This document shows, one piece after another, positions 36,337-46,594 of a stretch of 64,000 nucleotides of DNA. The first letter of the stretch is position 1, and every line of letters starts with the position of its first letter. The position numbers and the translations under genes are program-made. This DNA is from Acidobacteriota bacterium. GTDB taxonomy: Bacteria; Acidobacteriota; Blastocatellia; RBC074. Location of the stretch: positions 1 through 64,000 of the forward strand of contig JAHBSF010000025.1 in assembly GCA_019639255.1 (NCBI GenBank), given 5' to 3'. Below the pieces are notes generated by a model that saw nothing but the letters and a program-made list of their open reading frames with translations, had not been told where the DNA came from and ran no database searches.

Positions 36337-36938
36337 CTTGATTCGGGAAATGCCGGTATACCGCGATCGAACGCCACGCCTTCGTAGACTTCGGCGAGCG
36401 GGAGCAGGCATTCGATTGAGGCGATTTGAACGGTTGCGCCGAGTCCGGCGACGCTGCGCAGCAGCCAGTCGCCTTCCTCATTCTTCCAGCAGTGATCGAT
36501 ATTCGCCCTGTCTTGAGAAACCAGCAGATAACTGGTCAGCGATTCGATCTGTTGGTAGAGAGAGAATTTCCTGCCGCGATCATAATCCTCCGTGTTCGGC
36601 GAGAGCACTTCGATGATGACTTTCGGATTGAGCAGAACGTCGTTTTTCTCGTCGCGGAAGCGCGGCTTCCCGCAGACGATCGTCAGATCGGGATAGGCGT
36701 ACAAGCCCCCGTCGCTCGTCTGCACCTTCATATCATTGGAAAACCCCTGACACGATTTTCCTTTCAACTGCCCCCACAGCAACCCGGCGAGGTTGAATGT
36801 GATTATATTGTGCGCCGAACTCGCTCCGACCATCGCATAGATCATACCTTCGAGGTATTCGCTTTTGGTCTCCGCCATGCGTTCGACGGCGAGATATTCC
36901 TCGGGCGTAAAGAGCCTCTGCTTCAGATTCGCGCTCAT
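36333..36938 (-). CDS. Uma2-family (DUF820) PD-(D/E)XK endonuclease-like protein
   Basis: 201 residues. RLFTPEEYLAVE, AHNIITFNLAGLLWGQLKG, YPDLTIVCGKPRF and NPKVIIEVLSPNTEDYDRGRKFSLYQQI are hallmarks of this restriction-endonuclease-fold family; Asp of YPD and the E-V-L/K region form the putative active site. ATG 36938 with GGAGGTGGAG upstream. Biological role is unknown in general; such genes spread widely in cyanobacteria, acidobacteria and planctomycetes. Stop overlaps phoD. Confidence 0.85.
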   Translation of the reverse strand: MSANLKQRLFTPEEYLAVERMAETKSEYLEGMIYAMVGASSAHNIITFNLAGLLWGQLKGKSCQGFSNDMKVQTSDGGLYAYPDLTIVCGKPRFRDEKNDVLLNPKVIIEVLSPNTEDYDRGRKFSLYQQIESLTSYLLVSQDRANIDHCWKNEEGDWLLRSVAGLGATVQIASIECLLPLAEVYEGVAFDRGIPAFPESR

Positions 36939-37022
36939 CGCTCCACCTCCGTGCCGCCCCGAGATTATACCCCGACCCGACGGCGAAACCCGCATCTCCG
37001 CCGACTGTATGCAGAAATGCCT

Positions 37023-37799
37023 TCAGGCTTTTCTCTTCGGGGGCGCAATCGCTACCGTACACAATCCGGCCGCGTTGTACGCGCACGAGCGGCACTTGGC
37101 CGCAGAGTCGGCTACACGCGCCTCGCGCAGGCCGATCCAGTAACCCAGAGCATCGGCAAATTCGTCCCGCGCGCCCTGTTCCTGAAACTTGAAGGCGTGG
37201 ACGGCGAATCCGGCCTCGTGAAAAAGCCGCCCGCCGCGCCGCACACCGCCGTATCCGTCGCGCAGTTCCTTGCTCGAAGTGATCGCCAGATTTGCAAGCT
37301 TCGGATCGGTCCTGGTCAGCCGCCCCGATTTGCCCGGCTTCGGCGGAACTATTACCACGGCGCATATCAGATCCGATACGTCGTAGTCGTTTGCTGCAAG
37401 CAGCAGCCCGTAGAGCGAGAGTTGCAGTTGATGATTGGGAAACAGGCGATGGGAGTAGCGTGAGAACTTGAAATCGTAGAGCCAAAGTGCGCGCCGCCCC
37501 TCGAATTCGACGTGGTCGATTTTGCCGTAAAGCGGGACGCCGTCGATGTAGGCCTTTAGCGGAAACTCGCGCAGGCGCAACTCCGCGCCCGCAGCTATCC
37601 GCCGCCGCAATTCCTCGCGTTCCAGTTTTTCGGCTTCCGCCTCCAACACCGAGTGTGCCGCGGCGCCCGCCTTCATCTCTTCGCTCTCCGGCTCCGCTTC
37701 CGGATGCATCACCGAGAGAGCCGCCTTCTGCTCGCAGTAATTCATCTCCGCAAGCAGCGACACCCACAGCGCGCTGAGGTCATGGCGAAGTAGGTTCAT
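37023..37799 (-). CDS. Solitary Cas4-like PD-(D/E)XK iron-sulphur nuclease
   Basis: 258 residues. One N-terminal Cys (C22 in NYCEQKAAL) and three C-terminal Cys (C236, C239, C247 in CRSCAYNAAGLC) give the four ligands of the Cas4/AddB iron-sulphur cluster. The nuclease core has GKIDHVEF (Asp), LYDFKFSR (Asp, Lys) and NHQLQLSLYG. No cas1, cas2 or repeat array lies in the window, so this is a stand-alone Cas4-type protein, perhaps a repair or replication exonuclease. It ends about 80 nt before the Uma2 gene on the same strand. Confidence 0.8.
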   Translation of the reverse strand: MNLLRHDLSALWVSLLAEMNYCEQKAALSVMHPEAEPESEEMKAGAAAHSVLEAEAEKLEREELRRRIAAGAELRLREFPLKAYIDGVPLYGKIDHVEFEGRRALWLYDFKFSRYSHRLFPNHQLQLSLYGLLLAANDYDVSDLICAVVIVPPKPGKSGRLTRTDPKLANLAITSSKELRDGYGGVRRGGRLFHEAGFAVHAFKFQEQGARDEFADALGYWIGLREARVADSAAKCRSCAYNAAGLCTVAIAPPKRKA

Positions 37800-37916
37800 C
37801 TGTGGCCTGTGTCTTTTGTCCTTCTTTAATCCGGCCTATACGCTACCACCTTGCGCCCGGGGCTTCAACCGCTTCGCGCCCCACTACCGCCTGCAAATCC
37901 CTGCGCAAAATTCCGA

Positions 37917-37945
37917 TTGACCGGCGAACCGCTCTGGCGTAGGAT
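37917..37945 (+). promoter_or_regulatory. Sigma70-type promoter with a long leader
   Basis: -35 TTGACC (37917-37922), 17-bp spacer, -10 TAGGAT (37940-37945). The first start codon follows at 38117, so the leader would be about 165 nt. It contains GGGGCCTGTCCCGGG and GGGGGCAACCCGATTACCGAGCC segments able to fold; no known riboswitch recognised. Confidence 0.55.
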
Positions 37946-38116
37946 ACGGCTTCGGATTCGAGCCGCCCCGCCCCTCACTCTCACGCATCACCGAGAGCCT
38001 CCCTGACAGGGGCCTGTCCCGGGTCTGATTGCAGAAACGACGGGGGCAACCCGATTACCGAGCCGGACTTCATTCTTACGAAGCTTGCTTGAGACTTGAC
38101 AGGAGACTTCACGCAT

Positions 38117-39259
38117 ATGAAACGCATCCTCACCCGCACATCCTGTATTCTGGCGATACTGGTCTCGCTCTGTGCAGGCGCGCTTGCCGGCGATCCGGGC
38201 ATCCCGATCCCGTTTGCGAGCACCGCTCATCAGGTCAGCGATCAGACGCGCGGCTTTATGCTGATCTACAATATCTACACATCGAGCGCGACGAATCCGT
38301 CGCAGCAAAACACGCGCATCAACCTGACCAACACCAGCGATCAATTTGCGGTCTCGGTGCATCTGTTCTTCGTCGATGGGGCCACGTGCAGCATCTCGGA
38401 CCGCTACGTCTGCCTGACGCCGAACCAGACGACGACCTTCCTGGCCTCGGAGCAGGATCCCGGCACGACCGGATATCTGGTCGCCGTCGCCACGGGTTCG
38501 GACGGAGAGCCTGCGCCGTTCGACTTTCTGATGGGTGATGCGTTTGTGAAATTCGAGAACGGCTTTTTCGGCAATCTCGGCGCCGAGGCTGTTCCGGCGG
38601 GTCTGGTTCCCTTTATATCGGTATCCAACGACGGCACCCTGTTTGCGCTCCTGGTTACAGGAATGCCGCGAGTGCTTGCCGTAGACAACATCGGTTCGCG
38701 CGGGGACGGCAATGAAACGCTGCTTGTCGTAAACGGCGTGGGCGGCGTTTTCACCATCGCTCCGACCACGGTCGGTTCGCTTTTCGGCATACTTTACGAC
38801 GATCAGGAGAGCGCGCACAGTTGGACATCTGCGGGCGGATGTCAGCTCGTCACGCAACTCAGCAACAACTTCCCGCGCACTGCGCCGCGCTTCGATGTAG
38901 TGATTCCGGCCGGACAGACCGGATGGATGAAGTTCTGGTCCACATCTACGGTCAACAACTCTCCGATCAGCACTTCGGCCGATGCGCGGGCGCTGCTCGG
39001 CGCAGTCTTCCAGCGCAATCCGAATTCGGGGCTTTCGAGCGGAGCCTTCCAGGGTGCGCGCAATCTGCATAAACTCAGAGTCACTTCCGCACCGTTCGAA
39101 TTTAACGGACAGGAAATGGGCGCCGCCCCTCAGTCGTTTACGAATTTAATGCGCGGCAGACACTCGATAAGCGAAATATCCCTGTCGAACATCACCATCT
39201 TCGTTTTCCCGATCTTCCCGCCCAACTGCGGGTTCGTCGATTCCGACAGAGTCGGATAA
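38117..39259 (+). CDS. Secreted protein of unknown function
   Basis: 380 residues. Signal peptide (CILAILVSLCAGALAG) then a Ser/Thr/Asn-rich beta protein: NIYTSSATNPSQQNTRINLTNTS, VSVHLFFVDG, DRYVCLTPNQTTTFLASEQDPGTTG. This resembles a family of acidobacterial secreted proteins whose start looks like a beta-sandwich 'adhesin' domain, but I cannot name it. AGGAG lies about 11 nt before ATG 38117. A promoter is 170 nt upstream. The stop is 6 nt from a P palindrome. Confidence 0.75.
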   Translation: MKRILTRTSCILAILVSLCAGALAGDPGIPIPFASTAHQVSDQTRGFMLIYNIYTSSATNPSQQNTRINLTNTSDQFAVSVHLFFVDGATCSISDRYVCLTPNQTTTFLASEQDPGTTGYLVAVATGSDGEPAPFDFLMGDAFVKFENGFFGNLGAEAVPAGLVPFISVSNDGTLFALLVTGMPRVLAVDNIGSRGDGNETLLVVNGVGGVFTIAPTTVGSLFGILYDDQESAHSWTSAGGCQLVTQLSNNFPRTAPRFDVVIPAGQTGWMKFWSTSTVNNSPISTSADARALLGAVFQRNPNSGLSSGAFQGARNLHKLRVTSAPFEFNGQEMGAAPQSFTNLMRGRHSISEISLSNITIFVFPIFPPNCGFVDSDRVG

Positions 39260-39265
39260 AAGAGG

Positions 39266-39384
39266 GAAGAGATAACGGAACAAACGGAAATAGACGAAAC
39301 AAACGGAAAGGCGCGACAACCTCGGCAATTGTCGCGCCTTTCCGTTTTTTTTCGTCTATTTCCGTTTGTTCCGTTATCTCTCTT
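39266..39384. repeat. P-family palindrome, copy 11, with an exchanged centre
   Basis: Arms GAAGAGATAACGGAACA.../...TGTTCCGTTATCTCTCTT, but the usual GAAAAGTTGAATATT centre is replaced by a separate 10-bp hairpin GGCGCGACAA / TTGTCGCGCC with loop CCTCGGCAA. Confidence 0.9.
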
Positions 39385-39470
39385 CCCTTGGCCCCGCCTC
39401 TCTGATCGTCTATACTGCCCTCTACCGCAAGACAACATCCGGGCAGGCAGCACCAATTCGCGCGATAAAT

Positions 39471-40886
<1,416 letters not shown>

Positions 40887-40899
40887 TGAAAAAACAACG

Positions 40900-41883
40900 A
40901 TGACGCGAAGCAGAAAAAAAGGCCGTATGCCGAGCGGCGCATTCCTCATCGCACTGGTGTTTGCGTTTGCATTCTCTTTTTATCAAAGCTGCAAGCGGGA
41001 ATCCCCGGAAACGCCGCAGCCCGCGCCGCCGGGCGAGGTAGTCACCGAAGGCCGGCTCGTCGTTTACGCTCTGGATGTCGGCCAGGGCGACGGATTGCTC
41101 GTAATCACGCCGGAGCGCAAAACCGTTCTGATCGACGCCGGCACTCCGCAAGCGAGCGAGGCTATAACCTCTGCGCTCGCGCGCTACGGCGTACAGAGCC
41201 TCGATCTTGTCATTGCATCGCACCCGCACGCGGATCACATCGGTTCGATGAAGCGCGTTATAGACAACTTTCCCGTAAGAAACTTTCTTGACAGCGGACA
41301 GACGCACACCTCGGCTACTTACGAGCGCATGCTCAAGGCGATCCAGGATAAAAAGGTCCGGTTTCTGAAGGCGCGCAGCGGTCAGACGTTCGATCTGGAT
41401 TCGGGCGTCAAAATCGAGGTGCTCAATCCTTCCGAAAAACTGATTACTGAAATCCGCAGCGGCGGCAGCGTGCTCAACGCCAATTCGGTCGTCGTGCGGC
41501 TGAGTTACGGCGATTTTGCGATGATATTTACGGGCGACGCCGAGTTCGAAACGGAAGCCGATATGATGAAGCGCGGCGTCACGCTGCGAGCGCAGGTATT
41601 AAAAGTCGGGCATCACGGATCGCGCCACGCAACCAGCGGAAGATTTCTCGATACGGTAGCGCCGCGGGCGGCGATCATATCGTGCGGAGGCGACAACAAG
41701 TACGGCCATCCGTCGCCGCAGGTGCTCGATCGTCTGCGCGAGAAAAACATACAGCTTTACCGCACCGATCTGCACGGCGAAATAATCATTTCATCCGACG
41801 GCAAGAGCTTCGATATACGCCCGACGCGCGAGGCCGATCTCGCCGCAGTATGGAAAGGGCGCACGGCGACGCAGAGCGAATAG
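40900..41883 (+). CDS. ComEC C-terminal-like metallo-beta-lactamase-fold hydrolase
   Basis: About 327 residues. One N-terminal hydrophobic segment ending ...FSFYQSC suggests an anchored lipoprotein, though the lipobox is imperfect. The MBL domain has ALDVGQGDGLLVITP, LIDAGTP, the metal motif SHPHADHIGS, FTGDAEFE and VGHHGSRHATS: the layout of the ComEC/Rec2 extracellular nuclease domain without the membrane channel. It may hydrolyse nucleic acid outside the membrane. Starts just after purF (an earlier in-frame ATG overlaps purF) and is followed after 9 nt by a DUF3006 gene, a common partner. Confidence 0.85.
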   Translation: MTRSRKKGRMPSGAFLIALVFAFAFSFYQSCKRESPETPQPAPPGEVVTEGRLVVYALDVGQGDGLLVITPERKTVLIDAGTPQASEAITSALARYGVQSLDLVIASHPHADHIGSMKRVIDNFPVRNFLDSGQTHTSATYERMLKAIQDKKVRFLKARSGQTFDLDSGVKIEVLNPSEKLITEIRSGGSVLNANSVVVRLSYGDFAMIFTGDAEFETEADMMKRGVTLRAQVLKVGHHGSRHATSGRFLDTVAPRAAIISCGGDNKYGHPSPQVLDRLREKNIQLYRTDLHGEIIISSDGKSFDIRPTREADLAAVWKGRTATQSE

Positions 41884-41892
41884 AGGGAGACT

Positions 41893-42165
41893 ATGACTAC
41901 GAAAGCCGAAGAGCCGAACCCGCTCATTGTCTTCGTCGATCGCATCGAAGAGCATCTGGCGGTCCTCATACCGTGCGACGACGACGAGGTGCAGCTTGAA
42001 CTGCCGCTCAAATACCTCCCGCCGGGAATCGAAGAAGGAAGTATGCTGCGACTGAGATTCGAGCCCGCGCCCGAAGAAGAAGAAGATGCACGCGCAAGGA
42101 TCGAAAAACTGCAAAAGGAACTGACCTCCGACCAGGACCCCGATCAGATGAATTTCAAACTTTGA
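41893..42165 (+). CDS. DUF3006 family protein
   Basis: 90 residues: IVFVDRIEEHLAVLIPCDDDEVQLELPLKYLPPGIEEGSMLRLRF, then an acidic, charged tail. The first half fits DUF3006, small beta proteins often encoded next to ComEC-like MBL proteins. GAGGGAGA precedes the ATG. It probably forms a unit with the MBL gene; its molecular role is not known. Confidence 0.8.
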   Translation: MTTKAEEPNPLIVFVDRIEEHLAVLIPCDDDEVQLELPLKYLPPGIEEGSMLRLRFEPAPEEEEDARARIEKLQKELTSDQDPDQMNFKL

Positions 42166-42196
42166 TTCACACGGCAATCCACACAAAATGAAATAC

Positions 42197-42295
42197 GAGA
42201 GAGATAACGAAACAGACGAAATAAGACGGAACAGACGGAAATATTCAACTTTTCCGTAATTTTCGTTTCATTTCGAATGTTGCGTTATCTCTCTT
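42197..42295. repeat. P-family palindrome, copy 12
   Basis: Arms GAGAGAGATAACGAAACA / TGTTGCGTTATCTCTCTT, reversed centre. It is preceded by AATCCACACAAAATGAAA, a possible F3-like arm, and ends 8 nt before the purM ATG. Confidence 0.88.
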
Positions 42296-42303
42296 CCCAA
42301 TCT

Positions 42304-43341
42304 ATGACTGAACCGATCGGCTACAAGGACGCGGGCGTCGACATCGACGCCGCAAACATGGCGGTTGCGCGAATAAAGAAACTCGCGCAGTCGACCTTCA
42401 ACGAAAATGTGCTGTCCGACATAGGCAGCTTCGGCGGAATGTTCAGCGCGCGGTTTACCGAGGCGCGCGATCCGGTGCTCGTAGCAAGCTGCGACGGCCT
42501 CGGAACCAAGCTGAAAATCGCCTTCGCCACGGGCATTCACCATACGATCGGCTACGATCTGGTCTCGCACTGCATCGACGACATACTCGTGCAGGGCGCG
42601 CGGCCGCTGTTTTTTCTCGACTACATCGCCACCGGAAAACTCGATCCCGAGGTCATCGCCTCCATAGTCGAGGGACTCGCGAAAGGATGCAGAGAAGGCG
42701 GCTGCGCGCTGCTCGGCGGCGAAACAGCCGAAATGCCCGGCTTTTATCCCGACGGGGAATACGATGTCGCGGGGTTCATCGTAGGCGTCGTAGACCGTTC
42801 GCGCATCATCAACGGGTCGCGCATCACATCGGGCGACGTAGTGCTCGGATTGCCCTCGCTCGGCCTGCATACGAACGGCTACAGCCTGGCCCGAAAACTT
42901 CTGTTCGACGTTGCGGGCTATCAGATTGATACGCACGTTGCGGAACTCGGCTGCACCGTAGCGGAAGAACTGCTCAAACCGCACAGGAACTACTTGCCCG
43001 CGCTCTCAAATCTCATCGAACACGACGGCGTCATCAAGGGACTCGCGCACATAACGGGCGGAGGGCTTGTGGAAAACATTCCGCGCATACTTCCCCGCAA
43101 CGTGGATGTTGCGATCAGGGAGGGAAGCTGGCCGGTGCTGCCCGTATATCCGCTGCTCGAAAAGATCGGCCGCGTCCCGCGCGAAGATATGCTGCGCACA
43201 TTCAATCTCGGCCTCGGGATGATCGTCGTATGCGCGCCCGAGAATTTCGATCTCGTCGCCGGCCGATTATCCGATGCGGGCGAAAAATACTACGTCGTCG
43301 GCGATGTCGTCGACGGCGACGGCAAAGTCCTGTTCGTTTAA
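42304..43341 (+). CDS. purM: Phosphoribosylformylglycinamidine cyclo-ligase PurM (AIR synthetase)
   Basis: 345 residues. Closes the imidazole ring of aminoimidazole ribotide. Signatures: YKDAGVDIDAANMAV, GSFGGMFS, PVLVASCDGLGTKLKIA, GYDLVSHCIDDILVQGARPLFFLDY, ALLGGETAEMPGFY, and LPSLGLHTNGYSLAR. ATG 42304 follows a P palindrome with no clear ribosome site. The stop TAA is the first triplet of an F3-like arm (TAAACCGATCCACA), exactly as at the quinone oxidoreductase. Confidence 0.96.
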   Translation: MTEPIGYKDAGVDIDAANMAVARIKKLAQSTFNENVLSDIGSFGGMFSARFTEARDPVLVASCDGLGTKLKIAFATGIHHTIGYDLVSHCIDDILVQGARPLFFLDYIATGKLDPEVIASIVEGLAKGCREGGCALLGGETAEMPGFYPDGEYDVAGFIVGVVDRSRIINGSRITSGDVVLGLPSLGLHTNGYSLARKLLFDVAGYQIDTHVAELGCTVAEELLKPHRNYLPALSNLIEHDGVIKGLAHITGGGLVENIPRILPRNVDVAIREGSWPVLPVYPLLEKIGRVPREDMLRTFNLGLGMIVVCAPENFDLVAGRLSDAGEKYYVVGDVVDGDGKVLFV

Positions 43342-43479
43342 ACCGATCCACACGACATTGAGACTAAGAAGAGAGATAACGGAACGAACGAAAATAGACG
43401 GAACAGACGGAAAAGTTGAATCTTTCCGTAGTTTTCGTCTATTTTCGTTTGTTCCGTTATCTCTCTTCTTAGTCTCAAT
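43339..43479. repeat. P-family palindrome, copy 13, with long outer arms
   Basis: The paired region extends to ATTGAGACTAAGAAGAGAGATAAC / GTTATCTCTCTTCTTAGTCTCAAT (43357-43479), longer than in other copies, and is preceded by TAAACCGATCCACACGAC. The centre reads GGAAAAGTTGAATCTTTCC. Confidence 0.9.
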
Positions 43480-43507
43480 ACAGAACAGGATTCTCTCAGG
43501 AGCTTTC

Positions 43508-45991
43508 ATGAGAAATCGTACTCTCGTGCTGGTGTGCGTAATCGCACTTCTGATTCCGCCGCCGATGTTTGCACAGCAACCTGCGGCGAAGAAGTTCGAA
43601 CTGACCGTAGACAACATCATGCGCGGCTTCGATCTGGTCGGCTACGAGCCGAGCGCGCCGCGCTGGTCGCGCGACAACCGCCGCGTTTACTTCCGCTGGA
43701 AACGCGCCGGAGAGCCGCGCCTGAAGGAACCCGACCTTTACGTCGTCGAGCGCGACGGCACGGGGCTGCGCATGCTTTCCGAAGAAGAAGCGCGCCTTGC
43801 ACCTCCGGCCGGAGGAGATCTCTCGAAAGATAAAAAACAAACCGTCTACGTCGAGGACGGCGACATCTTCATCTACGATCACACGAAGGGTGAACGCCGC
43901 CGGATTACCGAAACTACGGAAGGCGAAAACAACCCGCGATGGAGCGCCGACGGCAAGGCCATAGTCTTTGCGCGCGGAGGCAATCTGTACCGGATGTCGC
44001 TCGAGGGCGGCGCGCTCGTGCAACTCACCGACATACGCACGGGAGGCGGCGCCGACCCTGCGCCCGCGACTCTTGCCGGCGGAGGCGGCGGGGGCGGGCG
44101 CGGAGGATTCGGCGGAGGATTCGGACCGCCGCGACAGGTTGCGGGTGCGGCCACCACGGCGGGCGCGCAGCGCGGCAGCGAAAGTCAGGAGTATCTGAAA
44201 AAAGAAGAGCGCGCACTGATTGAAGCCGTAAGGGAGCGCGCCGAGCGGCGCGAAGAGCTTGAAGCGCGCCGCAAGGCTCGCGAAACCCGCAAGCCCTTCA
44301 GCGTGCCCGCTGGTCAGAACGTAGCAGGACTCGCGCTTTCACCCGACGGCAAATACGTCGTCGCAACCGTCGTTCAACCCGCCACGGGCGCAAAAAATAC
44401 GATCGTTCCGAACTACATCACCGAATCTTCCTACACCGAAGACATTCCGGCGCGCAGCAAGGTAGGCGACGCGCAGGGGCGTTCGCGCGTTGCGATCATC
44501 GAGGTTGCAAGCGGCGAATCGCAATGGGTAGATCACGGACAAAGGGCCGCGCAACCTCAGGGCGAAGGCGCAGGCGGCGAGCGGCGGCCCGCGCGCGAAG
44601 CGCCCGAACGCGCGGTGCAGATCGGCAACATACAGTGGTCCGAAGACGGAAAACATGCCGTGGCGCATGCGCGCTCAGCCGACAACAAGGATCGATGGCT
44701 GCTGCTCGTCGATCCCGCAACGGGCAAGACAAAGGTTCTGGATCATCTGCACGATGAAGCGTGGATCAACGGCCCCGGCGCTTTCACTCTCGGTTGGCTT
44801 GCCGACAACAAGCGCGTCTACTTTCAGTCCGAACGCGACGGGTTTTCGCATCTTTACACCGTGTCTGTAGAGGGCGGCGAAGCGAAGCAGTTGACTTCGG
44901 GCGGATTCGAAGTCTCCGACGTGCGGCTTTCGGAAGACAAGACCAAATTTTATTTCACCTCGAGCGAGGGAAGTTTTTACGAGCGGCATCTTTACTCGAT
45001 GCCGGTCGAGGGCGGCGCGCGCACGCGCATCACGTCGATGCCCGGAAACAATCAGTGCGTAATATCGCCTGACGAATCCACACTCGCCATCCTGCATTCA
45101 TACAGCAACAAACCCACCGAGCTTTATCTTGCGGCGAACCGGCCAGGCGCAACGGGCAAACAGGCAACCACTTCGCCGAGCGAAGAGTTTCTCTCGCACA
45201 ACTGGATCGACCCTCCGATCGTCGAGTTCAAGGCGCGCGACGGGGCTGCGGTCGCTGCGCGGATTTACAAATCTCCCCGCTTCCAGCGCGGCGGCCCGGC
45301 CGTTCTGTTCGTGCACGGCGCGGGTTATTTGCAAAACGTGCACAAATGGTGGAGTTCGTACTTCCGCGAATACATGTTCCATCACCTGCTGATGGAGCGC
45401 GGCTACGTCGTGCTCGATGTGGACTATCGCGGCTCGGCCGGTTACGGGCGCGACTGGCGCACGGGAATTTACCGCCATATGGGCGGCAAGGATCTTTCCG
45501 ACCATGTGGATGCGGCGAAATATCTGGTGAGCGAACACGGAGTGGACCCGAAGCGCATAGGGCTCTACGGCGGAAGCTACGGCGGGTTCATCACGCTGAT
45601 GGCGATGTTTACCGAGCCCGACGTATTCGCCGCGGGCGCCGCGCTGCGGCCCGTCACCGACTGGGCGCACTACAACCACGGATACACATCGAACATACTC
45701 AACGCGCCGCAGGCCGACGCCGAAGCATACAAGCGAAGTTCGCCGATTTATCACGCCGAGGGGTTGAAGGGCGCGCTTCTGATCTGCCACGGCATGGTGG
45801 ATGTGAACGTGCACTTTCAGGATACTGTGCGGCTCGTGCAGCGCCTCATAGAACTCAGGAAGGAAAACTGGGAGCTTGCGGCCTACCCGGTGGAGGATCA
45901 CGGATTCGTGCAGCCTGCGAGCTGGGCCGATGAGTACAAGCGTATTCTGAAGCTGTTTGAGACCAATCTGCGCGGTGGAGGGAAGACTTGA
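43508..45991 (+). CDS. Secreted S9-family prolyl oligopeptidase/dipeptidyl peptidase
   Basis: 827 residues; CAGGAGC precedes ATG 43508. Signal peptide (LVLVCVIALLIPPPMFAQQ). A beta-propeller covers about residues 40-560 with an inserted glycine-rich stretch (GGGGGGGRGGFGGGFG, about 190-205) and a charged coiled segment. The C-terminal alpha/beta-hydrolase holds the triad: S690 in YGGSYGGF, D765 in GMVDVNVH, H798 in EDHGF. Probably a periplasmic peptidase trimming peptides. The stop TGA overlaps the TTG start of purN, so a peptidase is placed in the purine operon without evident pathway logic. Confidence 0.9.
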   Translation: MRNRTLVLVCVIALLIPPPMFAQQPAAKKFELTVDNIMRGFDLVGYEPSAPRWSRDNRRVYFRWKRAGEPRLKEPDLYVVERDGTGLRMLSEEEARLAPPAGGDLSKDKKQTVYVEDGDIFIYDHTKGERRRITETTEGENNPRWSADGKAIVFARGGNLYRMSLEGGALVQLTDIRTGGGADPAPATLAGGGGGGGRGGFGGGFGPPRQVAGAATTAGAQRGSESQEYLKKEERALIEAVRERAERREELEARRKARETRKPFSVPAGQNVAGLALSPDGKYVVATVVQPATGAKNTIVPNYITESSYTEDIPARSKVGDAQGRSRVAIIEVASGESQWVDHGQRAAQPQGEGAGGERRPAREAPERAVQIGNIQWSEDGKHAVAHARSADNKDRWLLLVDPATGKTKVLDHLHDEAWINGPGAFTLGWLADNKRVYFQSERDGFSHLYTVSVEGGEAKQLTSGGFEVSDVRLSEDKTKFYFTSSEGSFYERHLYSMPVEGGARTRITSMPGNNQCVISPDESTLAILHSYSNKPTELYLAANRPGATGKQATTSPSEEFLSHNWIDPPIVEFKARDGAAVAARIYKSPRFQRGGPAVLFVHGAGYLQNVHKWWSSYFREYMFHHLLMERGYVVLDVDYRGSAGYGRDWRTGIYRHMGGKDLSDHVDAAKYLVSEHGVDPKRIGLYGGSYGGFITLMAMFTEPDVFAAGAALRPVTDWAHYNHGYTSNILNAPQADAEAYKRSSPIYHAEGLKGALLICHGMVDVNVHFQDTVRLVQRLIELRKENWELAAYPVEDHGFVQPASWADEYKRILKLFETNLRGGGKT

Positions 45992-46590
45992 AACGACTGG
46001 GAATACTGATCTCGGGGCGCGGCTCGAACATGATGGCGCTGGCCGACGCCGTGCGGGAGAGGCGGATACCGCAGGCCGAGATCGCGCTTGTCGTAAGCAA
46101 TGCGGCGACGGCGGCGGGCATAGAGCGGGCGCGCGGCCGCAGCATCCCCGCCGTGGTGCTCGATCATCGCGGAAAGACGCGCGAAGAACACGACCGCGCA
46201 GTTGCGGCGGAGCTTGAGCGATGCGGCGTGGATCTGGTATGCCTGGCCGGGTATATGCGACTGCTCTCGCCGTGGTTCATACGGCGGTACGAACATCGCG
46301 TGGTGAACATTCATCCTTCGCTTTTGCCTGCCTTTCCCGGCCTCGACGCACAAAAGCAGGCGTTTGATTACGGCGTAAAATTCACGGGCTGCACGGTTCA
46401 TCTGGTCGATGAGGAACTCGATCACGGGCCGATAGTCAAGCAGGCCGTCGTAGCCGTAGAGCCGGACGATTCGGTCGAGACGCTTTCGGCCAGGATTTTG
46501 CGCGAGGAGCACAAGTTGTATCCGCAAGCGGTGGCGCTGCTGCTCAGCGGACGTTACAGGATCGAGGGGCGGCGCGTCGTCGAGATGTAG
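45988..46590 (+). CDS. purN: Phosphoribosylglycinamide formyltransferase PurN
   Basis: 200 residues. Formylates GAR with 10-formyl-THF. Motifs: LGILISGRGSNMMAL, catalytic block VNIHPSLLPAFPGLDA with Asn/His, and DHGPIVKQAVVAVEPDD with the catalytic Asp region. The start is TTG 45988, which overlaps the peptidase stop (TTGA) and has GGAGGGAAG directly upstream, hence likely translationally coupled. Confidence 0.95.
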   Translation: MKRLGILISGRGSNMMALADAVRERRIPQAEIALVVSNAATAAGIERARGRSIPAVVLDHRGKTREEHDRAVAAELERCGVDLVCLAGYMRLLSPWFIRRYEHRVVNIHPSLLPAFPGLDAQKQAFDYGVKFTGCTVHLVDEELDHGPIVKQAVVAVEPDDSVETLSARILREEHKLYPQAVALLLSGRYRIEGRRVVEM

Positions 46591-46594
46591 AAGA

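Noticed and set aside
37023-37799. CRISPR-Cas locus suggested by the Cas4-like gene
   Set aside because: No cas1, cas2, effector or repeat-spacer array in the window.
37946-38116. Cyclic-di-GMP or other known riboswitch in the leader at 38.0 kb
   Set aside because: Some G/C-rich paired blocks are present, but the conserved motifs of the classes I know are missing.
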